This document shows, in pieces, positions 1 through 5,412 of a DNA stretch of 6,707 nucleotides. Numbering within the stretch: the stretch's first letter is position 1; every line of letters starts with the position of its first letter. Position numbers and translations under genes: made by a program. The notes under the pieces were generated by a model. The model was given only the letters and a program-made list of their open reading frames with translations, had not been told where the DNA came from and did not search any database. This DNA is from an uncultured Legionella sp. (lineage in GTDB: Bacteria; Pseudomonadota; Gammaproteobacteria; Legionellales; Legionellaceae), in the NCBI GenBank assembly GCA_903885895.1, contig CAISKC010000299.1, positions 1-6,707 of the forward strand, in the 5' to 3' direction.

Positions 1-19
1 AGCCTAAAGCACAATCCTA

Positions 20-63
20 GGCTTCGAGACAGCGCTAACGCGCTTCCTCAGCCCGAACGGGCC
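20..63. repeat. Candidate dispersed intergenic palindromic repeat (REP/MITE-like)
   Basis: This is an imperfect stem-loop: GGCT (20-23) pairs with AGCC (50-53), GAG (26-28) with CTC (47-49), and AGCGC (31-35) with GCGCT (40-44) around a TAAC loop. A second small hairpin, GCCC-GAAC-GGGC (51-62), abuts it. The flanking words CTTCGAGAC and CTCAGCCCGAACGG resemble, from memory, the ends of short palindromic repeats scattered between genes in many proteobacteria. No copy is repeated inside this window, so dispersal is an inference. It could also end transcription arriving from upstream, although no T-tract follows. A further inverted pair, AGCCTA (1-6) and TAGGCT (18-23), lies at the window edge. 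Confidence 0.45.
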
Positions 64-73
64 ATATTATATA

Positions 74-102
74 TGTGCATATATTAATAAACATGATACA
101 AT
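74..102 (+). promoter_or_regulatory. Predicted promoter of the OTU-like protease gene
   Basis: An extended -10 element, TG-A-TACAAT, lies at 94-102; its hexamer TACAAT (97-102) matches TATAAT at five of six positions. A weak -35 (TGTGCA, 74-79) sits 17 bp upstream. Transcription would start near 108-110, giving a leader of only about 12-22 nt. The surroundings (64-102) are almost pure AT and contain a dyad with 7-bp arms, ATATATG (69-75) and CATATAT (78-84), which overlaps the -35 and could be an operator. Confidence 0.5.
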
Positions 103-110
103 TATCCACA
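102..110 (+). promoter_or_regulatory. Perfect consensus DnaA box
   Basis: TTATCCACA is an exact match to the high-affinity DnaA-binding 9-mer. It begins at the last base of the predicted -10 and covers the predicted transcription start of the OTU-like gene, so bound DnaA would be expected to interfere with initiation. It is a single box next to an AT-rich stretch. No cluster of boxes is present, so an origin is not supported. Confidence 0.45.
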
Positions 111-121
111 AATATGTTTGG

Positions 122-1282
122 ATGATATCAATGAGCTTTGACAAAATTGGCTATACCGTTCACCCTGTAGAAGAGGTATTGAAACCACGTCACAGCGTTT
201 CTCTAGTGGATCGATTTCATACGCAACAAGCCAATCCTACACGTCGGACAGCCTATACTGCTTTCGTTGATGCTATCGGAGATGGTAATTGTGGTCCTCG
301 ATCCATGATTCAAAGTTTGCTATTACAAGGCTTATTACACAATCAGCAAGAATTTGTGTATCAATTTTTATATCAACTGTATACCAGGCATCATGATAAT
401 ATACAGCCATATACAGAATATGCCCCCTATACTGCATTGCCAAATGATCCTAGATACCCTGTTGGTCAAGGTTCAGTGAGGTTACCTCTAGCTCAAAAGC
501 AAGAATTGAATGCTAAAATCATCAAGTTTTTAAATACTTATCACACACTACAAGCCACACCAGAATCCCTGACTTATATACAAAATTATATGCCACACTA
601 TGGGCCTGGACGTATGCGGCCACAGTGTGACTACATCATTTATCTTTTAGCCGCCTATTTGCGTTTTGATATGGTGGCACACATCCATCAAAATAAAGAA
701 CAACGCCCAGCTAAAGCCGGGATTTCACAAATACGCTTCGACAATCTACAGAATTGTTTAGCCGTTGCAGATGATGACATGCTAGGAGATCTAGGAAGTT
801 TAGAGCGCAATACCAATCTGCAAGTGACGGGTTGGTATTTTGCCGAGCAGCAAATCCATCTTCAAGTTCATGGTGAGTCTGGTGATAATTTGGTGAGCTG
901 TCTGTATGACAATCGAGACGATTGTGGTGCTAGGCCATCGCGTATCAATATGGCTGTCTATAGAATACCCGGCGGGTCGCATTACGCCACCTTAATCAAC
1001 CCAGAAATAGACCGACTCAAGCCAGTTAATATTCAGCTGCCAGCACCACGCATCACGGCGAATCCACAATTTGTGCTTTCTGCTTTTAATACCTTTCGCA
1101 ATCGATTTCTCGTTTGCATTCTATTCAGCGCCTGTTGTGTTGGCATGGCTATCGCCATGGGAGGCTCTGCAATACCCATCGGCATTGGGATAAGCTCTTT
1201 AGCTATCTTGGGATTTTTTACCAGAGAATACTCCGGCGGTTCACTACCTACGTCTCACAACGGGTTGGCATGCGCTCGTTGA
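122..1282 (+). CDS. OTU-like cysteine protease (putative deubiquitinase) with C-terminal membrane hairpin
   Basis: The protein has 386 residues. It shows the OTU-fold signature: a GDGNC loop with D54 and C57 followed by a hydrophobic helix (61-72), and a SHYATLI strand carrying H287 and the usual aromatic residue after it. OTU proteases hydrolyse ubiquitin linkages, so the natural substrate would be eukaryotic. The segment at 166-187 (PQCDYIIYLLAAYLRFDM) resembles the OTU helix that normally follows the Cys loop after some 50-60 residues; here the gap is about 110, recalling the helical insertion of Legionella OTU (Lot) effectors. Two hydrophobic segments (about 329-347 and 349-366) form a hairpin followed by a 20-residue tail, suggesting insertion in a membrane. 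There is no N-terminal signal peptide and no glutamate-rich C-terminal translocation block. Start: the ATG at 122 is the outermost; the in-frame ATG at 131 has GGA at 120-122 eight nt upstream and may be the real start (383 aa). Protease assignment is by motif only. The 3' end overlaps the convergent kinase gene by 35 bp. Confidence 0.72.
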   Translation: MISMSFDKIGYTVHPVEEVLKPRHSVSLVDRFHTQQANPTRRTAYTAFVDAIGDGNCGPRSMIQSLLLQGLLHNQQEFVYQFLYQLYTRHHDNIQPYTEYAPYTALPNDPRYPVGQGSVRLPLAQKQELNAKIIKFLNTYHTLQATPESLTYIQNYMPHYGPGRMRPQCDYIIYLLAAYLRFDMVAHIHQNKEQRPAKAGISQIRFDNLQNCLAVADDDMLGDLGSLERNTNLQVTGWYFAEQQIHLQVHGESGDNLVSCLYDNRDDCGARPSRINMAVYRIPGGSHYATLINPEIDRLKPVNIQLPAPRITANPQFVLSAFNTFRNRFLVCILFSACCVGMAIAMGGSAIPIGIGISSLAILGFFTREYSGGSLPTSHNGLACAR

Positions 1283-1919
1283 ATGAATTATCGTATTGAA
1301 AATAATGATCAGCTAAATCTCGTAGCTGCGGAATATATGCAGCTACCGTGTGATGACGTTGTACAATAAGTTCGGGATCTAGATGTCTTAGGATAGTAGA
1401 TTGTCTGGATAAGGCTCTTTGGAGTGCAACATCAATCGTGCAGGTTAAAAGATGGATAGTGATCTCATAACCAAGTACCTCTTTACAATATTGGATCAAG
1501 GCTAAAGACTCGGCATGAGCCAATGTACGCACATATGCCACCGATTGACATCGCGTTAACGATTCTAACAGTAATTCATGACTCATTTGCCGTACGGGTA
1601 ACTCCCAGCATCGATACGCTTGCACAGGATCTATTCGATAAGCATCCTGATAGTCAGGAATAGCTGGTAATAATAAATCAGGATCATGTAAAAAATGTGC
1701 GTCAGGCAAAAGCAGATTTTTTTTTAAATGCTCATAAAAAAATGATTTACCTACACCCGGCCCCCCTCCTATTACAATCAATTGAGGCGATGTCTCAGAA
1801 GGGAGCCATGGCGTAGAAAACTTGGTATGTAACATTGTTTTCAGATCCTGAGACATACTGGGCAAAGCTTGTATTTTCAGGATTTCAGTCAATGCTTGAT
1901 CTTGTTCTGTCGTACTCAT
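1248..1919 (-). CDS. Zeta-toxin-like P-loop kinase
   Basis: The 223-residue cytoplasmic protein has a textbook Walker A motif, GGPGVGKS (52-59), after a hydrophobic strand (QLIVI, 46-50). HDPDLLLPAIPDY (78-90) resembles the strand and substrate-binding segment of zeta-toxin/AAA small kinases, where an acidic residue such as D79 or D81 acts in phosphoryl transfer. VRTLAHAES (130-138) occupies the place of the family's second TL-containing motif, R168/R172 could be lid arginines, and YDNS (209-212) matches the usual C-terminal signature. Characterised zeta toxins phosphorylate UDP-N-acetylglucosamine and are longer (about 270-290 aa). No small antitoxin ORF adjoins, so this may be a metabolic kinase rather than a toxin. 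Its ATG (1919-1917) lies within an ATGA overlap with the phosphatase stop, and no Shine-Dalgarno is visible, so translation probably depends on coupling. A9 and T7 runs follow the Walker A codons. Confidence 0.72.
   Translation of the reverse strand: MSTTEQDQALTEILKIQALPSMSQDLKTMLHTKFSTPWLPSETSPQLIVIGGGPGVGKSFFYEHLKKNLLLPDAHFLHDPDLLLPAIPDYQDAYRIDPVQAYRCWELPVRQMSHELLLESLTRCQSVAYVRTLAHAESLALIQYCKEVLGYEITIHLLTCTIDVALQRALSRQSTILRHLDPELIVQRHHTVAAYIPQLRDLADHYFQYDNSFNERMPTRCET
1322..1346. other. Perfect inverted repeat downstream of the OTU gene
   Basis: GTAGCTGC (1322-1329) and GCAGCTAC (1339-1346) form an 8-bp perfect stem with a 9-nt loop, 40 nt past the stop codon of the + strand gene. It has no U-tract, so it is not a classical intrinsic terminator. 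It could still protect the 3' end of the OTU mRNA or weakly terminate it. It lies inside the 3' coding part of the opposing kinase gene (codons of VAAYIPQLR), so it may be fortuitous. Confidence 0.3.
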
Positions 1920-2569
1920 CTCACAGAATCAGCCAGCAAATTGGCTGGTGCCTGATTCCAATAATCTAAGGTCCAAAGCTTGTGTTCATAAGTCAATTGA
2001 CATAAATGGCCCGTACCGATTTTTAATTGACGCTGAGCCACATATTGTTCGAATAAACCCGGAACTAATTTTAAAAAATACCGTAAACAACCATTGCTGC
2101 TCACCACCAAAACCGTATCCTGCTCTGCATGATGCTTTACTAAATCGTTAACAAAATCACCTATTCTAGCCATGACTTCTTGCTCAGTTTCTCCCCACTC
2201 TCCACCAGCGGGCCACTGTGATTGGCGTTCCCAGGCTTCATACTCTGCATCACCGAAGCGTTGACGAACTTCTTGGCTGGTTAAGCCGCTCCACAAGCCA
2301 TAATCCAATTCATTCAAGCGCTCATCAACGACCTCTTGAACTGAGGAATGCATCACCGTCAAGGCTATTTGAGCCGTGCTCCGAGCCCTCTTTAATGGAC
2401 CCGTATAAACACTTGTCACATGACACCCTAGGTGGTGTAAGGCTTGGCCAATCGCTTGAGCTTGTTCCATTCCAAATGGCACTAACGGCAAATCGTGTTG
2501 ACTCCCCACATAATAAGCCGATTCATGCGCCTCAAAGGTGTTCCCATGCCGAGCTAAAATTAACTTCAT
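1916..2569 (-). CDS. Histidine phosphatase family protein (phosphoglycerate-mutase-like)
   Basis: The 217-residue cytoplasmic protein begins with the phosphohistidine motif ARHGNT (6-11), with R7 and nucleophile H8. TGPLKRARSTA (57-66) supplies the second phosphate-binding arginine, R61, and NELDYGLWSG (86-95) supplies the usual acid, E87, so the fold assignment is firm. The second catalytic histidine, normally in VVSHGG, is missing: the segment reads VVSSNGCLR (155-163), with S158 where histidine is expected. Related groups with non-His residues here do exist, from memory. The protein could be a phosphatase of altered mechanism or specificity. Substrate is unknown; relatives act on sugar phosphates, phosphoglycerate or alpha-ribazole phosphate. 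The ATG overlaps the KdsB-like stop by ATGA (2566-2569), with an AAGG Shine-Dalgarno (2582-2579) 9 nt upstream. Between a nucleotidyltransferase and a kinase, a role in making an activated sugar is plausible. Confidence 0.85.
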   Translation of the reverse strand: MKLILARHGNTFEAHESAYYVGSQHDLPLVPFGMEQAQAIGQALHHLGCHVTSVYTGPLKRARSTAQIALTVMHSSVQEVVDERLNELDYGLWSGLTSQEVRQRFGDAEYEAWERQSQWPAGGEWGETEQEVMARIGDFVNDLVKHHAEQDTVLVVSSNGCLRYFLKLVPGLFEQYVAQRQLKIGTGHLCQLTYEHKLWTLDYWNQAPANLLADSVR

Positions 2570-3351
2570 AGTAATTCACCTTCTTTGGCAATAATGGTTT
2601 TTACATAATCAATATCCGCTTGACTATCAATAGCGCAATGACTCCGCCCACGATAATCCACTTGAACCACCTTAATCGGAATACCATGTTCCAATGCTCG
2701 CAATTGCTCTAAACCTTCAATTTGTTCCAACTCAGTCTGAGGCAAAGCCAGATACTGTTTTAACGTTGCATACCGATACACATACAAACCAATATGCCGA
2801 AATACCGGCAACCTTGCAGGATCAGGTATTTGACGCATAAAAGGGATGATACTTTTTGAGAAATAGAGCGCATTATCCTGTTTATCAAATACCACGGTGG
2901 TACCCCCCACAGCGCCTGTTTGTTTTGCTTGGCGCATTTGTTGGTATTGTTCAAGCGTCATGCGTACTGCGGTGGTTGCCAACGGCACGACGGGGTTTGC
3001 TTGCATATAATCGATCAAGGCTTGAATCACCCAAGGCGGCGTTAAAACAGCGTCTCCTTGTAAATTCAAAACAATCTCTGGCGTCTGCGCCAAGGCCGTC
3101 GCAGCATGAAACGCGCGCTCTGTACCGTTTGGGATATCTACTGGCGTCATGATAACTTGAGCCCCAAAACTTTCCGCATGGGCTTTGATTCGCTCATCAT
3201 CTGTGGCGATATACACACCCTCTACATGTTGTACTGCCATGGCAATCGACCAAATTCGGTGCAGCAGCGTTTTCCCCGCGATCATCGCCAAGGGCTTGCC
3301 AGGTAAGCGCGTTGAGCCATATCTTGCTGGAATTACGATGATAGCACTCAT
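2566..3351 (-). CDS. kdsB: 3-deoxy-manno-octulosonate cytidylyltransferase (CMP-Kdo synthetase) family
   Basis: CMP-Kdo synthetase joins CTP and Kdo to give CMP-Kdo and pyrophosphate in the cytoplasm, the activated sugar needed for lipopolysaccharide core or some capsules. At 261 aa it is close to the usual 245-260. Visible hallmarks are the nucleotide-binding IPARYGSTRLPGKPL (7-21), ATDDERI (49-55), NLQGD (96-100, with metal-binding D100), ALYFSKSIIPF (161-171), HIGLYVYR (186-193), LEQLRALEHG (214-223) and AIDSQADI (240-247). Two signatures depart from the common form: NGTERA (75-80) replaces SGTDR, and QGDAVLTPP (98-106) replaces QGDEPLI. It may therefore belong to a divergent subgroup acting on a related sugar acid, and the symbol is a family-level label. 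The start is firm: AGGAG (3362-3358) stands 6 nt before the ATG, 1 nt after the transporter stop, so the Shine-Dalgarno lies inside the upstream gene. The 3' end overlaps the phosphatase gene by ATGA. Confidence 0.87.
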   Translation of the reverse strand: MSAIIVIPARYGSTRLPGKPLAMIAGKTLLHRIWSIAMAVQHVEGVYIATDDERIKAHAESFGAQVIMTPVDIPNGTERAFHAATALAQTPEIVLNLQGDAVLTPPWVIQALIDYMQANPVVPLATTAVRMTLEQYQQMRQAKQTGAVGGTTVVFDKQDNALYFSKSIIPFMRQIPDPARLPVFRHIGLYVYRYATLKQYLALPQTELEQIEGLEQLRALEHGIPIKVVQVDYRGRSHCAIDSQADIDYVKTIIAKEGELL

Positions 3352-3352
3352 A

Positions 3353-5344
3353 TCACTCTCCTCTTTCTACTCGACGGATTATCCACACAGCTAATCCGAT
3401 CATAGCCAATAGACTCAGAATAACGCCCATATGCTGTTCCCAAGGCTCAGAGACAATTCGCCAAACTTCAGCATTCTGCTGGATAGAAAACGGAATAGCC
3501 AAGAATACATCCATCAAAGCAGAGCCAGCAACCAGTCCACACGCAATACGAGTTCCAATCTGTTTTTGTAATAAACTCTGAGAGGTTGACAACGATTTTC
3601 GTTCCAAACGTTGCTCTGCTAATTTAGCAATGATACCGCCCACCAATAAGGCTAAAGAAGACGTCACTGGTAGATACATCCCAATCGCAACACCGAGTAA
3701 TGATAAATGAAACCAACGCTCAAGTCGTAATAATCGCCTCATCAACACCAAGCCAAAAATGACTACAGCGCCAGCATTCATCACCGACCAAGGTAAACCG
3801 TGTGAAAACACAGCCCCGGTGATCGCCGCCAGCATGGCAGCGGTAGGTGCTGGTAAGGATTTACTGATATCCATCCCGGGATGCGGCATCACACCCGCAA
3901 TCCCATAGACATCAAACATCATTTGCATAACCGGTGGGATCACCAATGCAGAAACGACCACACCCAACAATAACATCAGCTGTTGTTTCCACGGCGTGGC
4001 ACCCACTAATTGACCCACTTTCAAATCCTGACTATTATCATTGGCTATGGCAGCAATACCCGTTACAACCGATGCAATCACAATCACCACTGCTTGCGCT
4101 GCAGCAATCTGCGTGGCAGTCAGCGGTAAAGCCAACACATTCGTCATCAAAGACAGCAACATCCAGGCTGCAAATAAAATACCAGCAATGACCACAGAAC
4201 TCCCAGGACTCGCTGTGACGCCTACCATCCCAGAAAAATAAGCCGTGATCACAGAGAAAATAAAGCCTACAATCACAATGTACAACATCACAACAGCAAT
4301 AATCCCTATCCCTGCCGTCGCAGAAAATCCCATTTGTGCAATCGGTAACACATTTTTTAGTAAATAAATGAGCACCAAAATCATGACGCCAAATCCCAAT
4401 GCGAGTGCAGACAAAGGCAAATCCTGATCTGTGCGTGCTCTAGATACTTTTTGATTCGTTCGTAACGAAGATCGCATACTATGTAATAAGGGTTTTAATA
4501 ACGTCATCAACGTCCAAATCCCGGCAAACAACATAGCGCCAATCCCAAAATAGCGTAATTCTTGATTCCATAAAGCCAAACCTGCCGTAGTGGGCGTTGC
4601 ATGCACTAAAAATTGTGGGTAGACCGCAGAAAAAACGGGTAAGGCAAGCAACCATGCAATCACCGCGCCTAGACCAATACTACAGGCCATATCAAATCCT
4701 ACCAAATATCCTGCACCCAGCATGGTTGCAGAAAATCCAAGGCCAAGACACATAATATGGCGTTTGATGCTAAACCACCATGTCCAACCACTAGCCAAAC
4801 ATTTTAAACCTGTTTGTGCCAATTCTAGTGTGCCGCCAATTAAACTTCCCCAGACGATATCACGCAACCCTACTTCTTCATTGGTTGAGACTAAGACCGC
4901 AGCAATGGCTTTCCCTTCAGGAAACGCCAAATTAGGATCATTGACCAAAATTCGTCGCAACGGTACGGAAAATAGCACACCCAACACACCGCCCGATATG
5001 GCAATCAAGACATTAATAAGGTAATCAAAATGGTGCCAATACCCAACAATAATCAAGGCCGGGATGGTATATACAATCCCCCCCGCTACCGCTTCTCCGG
5101 CAGACGCGGCTGTTTGAACTGCGTTATGCTCCAAAACACTGGCATTTTTAAATAGCCGTAATACGCCCATCGAAATGATGGCAGCAGGAATAGATGCTGA
5201 AGCTAAAATACCTAATTTTAACGCTAGATAAGCATTGGACATCGCCAAAAGCATAGCTAGTATCATACTCAAACCGATACAACGCCAAGTTAATTCCCGC
5301 GTAGAATGTCCTGGTTTGTGAACAGCGTTTTTTTTCGTCATCAT
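3353..5344 (-). CDS. OPT family oligopeptide transporter
   Basis: The 663-residue polytopic inner-membrane protein has many hydrophobic segments from residue 22 to 657. It carries the hallmark sequences of the bacterial OPT family, proton-coupled importers of small peptides or metal chelates: SNAYLALKLGILASASIPAA (36-55), NAVQTAASAGEAVAGG (74-89), LAFPEGKAIAAVL (139-151), NDNSQDLKVGQLVGATPW (435-452), SLPAPTAAMLA (496-506), HGLPW (515-519) and MYLPVTSSLALLVGG (556-570). The length is normal for bacterial members (about 620-680). The substrate cannot be read from sequence. Two ATGs open the frame: AGGA (5351-5348) is 3 nt from the first (5344) but 6 nt from the second (5341), so the second is probably used and the protein is 662 aa. 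An A8 run covers codons 4-6. It lies 68 nt after the SDR gene and 1 nt before kdsB, in one apparent operon. Confidence 0.93.
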   Translation of the reverse strand: MMTKKNAVHKPGHSTRELTWRCIGLSMILAMLLAMSNAYLALKLGILASASIPAAIISMGVLRLFKNASVLEHNAVQTAASAGEAVAGGIVYTIPALIIVGYWHHFDYLINVLIAISGGVLGVLFSVPLRRILVNDPNLAFPEGKAIAAVLVSTNEEVGLRDIVWGSLIGGTLELAQTGLKCLASGWTWWFSIKRHIMCLGLGFSATMLGAGYLVGFDMACSIGLGAVIAWLLALPVFSAVYPQFLVHATPTTAGLALWNQELRYFGIGAMLFAGIWTLMTLLKPLLHSMRSSLRTNQKVSRARTDQDLPLSALALGFGVMILVLIYLLKNVLPIAQMGFSATAGIGIIAVVMLYIVIVGFIFSVITAYFSGMVGVTASPGSSVVIAGILFAAWMLLSLMTNVLALPLTATQIAAAQAVVIVIASVVTGIAAIANDNSQDLKVGQLVGATPWKQQLMLLLGVVVSALVIPPVMQMMFDVYGIAGVMPHPGMDISKSLPAPTAAMLAAITGAVFSHGLPWSVMNAGAVVIFGLVLMRRLLRLERWFHLSLLGVAIGMYLPVTSSLALLVGGIIAKLAEQRLERKSLSTSQSLLQKQIGTRIACGLVAGSALMDVFLAIPFSIQQNAEVWRIVSEPWEQHMGVILSLLAMIGLAVWIIRRVERGE

Positions 5345-5412
5345 TTATCCTTTATCATTCGTACTACGCTCAGCATGTCTGGTGGGCACGTCGCTAGCAT
5401 CACTCATCACTA

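Noticed and set aside
1..87. Open frame from the window edge to a TAA at 85-87, possibly the C-terminus of an upstream gene
   Set aside because: Only 28 residues, no recognisable motif, and it runs through the palindromic repeat-like sequence, so coding is not supported.
64..110. Replication origin (AT-rich stretch plus DnaA box)
   Set aside because: Only one box, no cluster, no dnaA, dnaN or rep gene nearby; better explained as a promoter.
1248..1919. Classical epsilon/zeta toxin-antitoxin module
   Set aside because: No small antitoxin ORF flanks the kinase; both neighbours are assigned to other families and the protein is shorter than known zeta toxins.
2856..3152. 98-codon open frame on the + strand within kdsB
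   Set aside because: It is antisense to a well-supported gene, with no family motif and no ribosome binding site; a shadow frame.
4722..5024. 100-codon open frame on the + strand opposite the transporter gene
   Set aside because: Antisense to conserved OPT motifs and without homology signals; a shadow frame.
5345..5412. Separate promoter or terminator in the SDR-transporter gap
   Set aside because: No credible -35/-10 pair or stem with T-tract; only a Shine-Dalgarno and a 7-bp direct repeat (AGTGATG twice on the minus strand) were seen.
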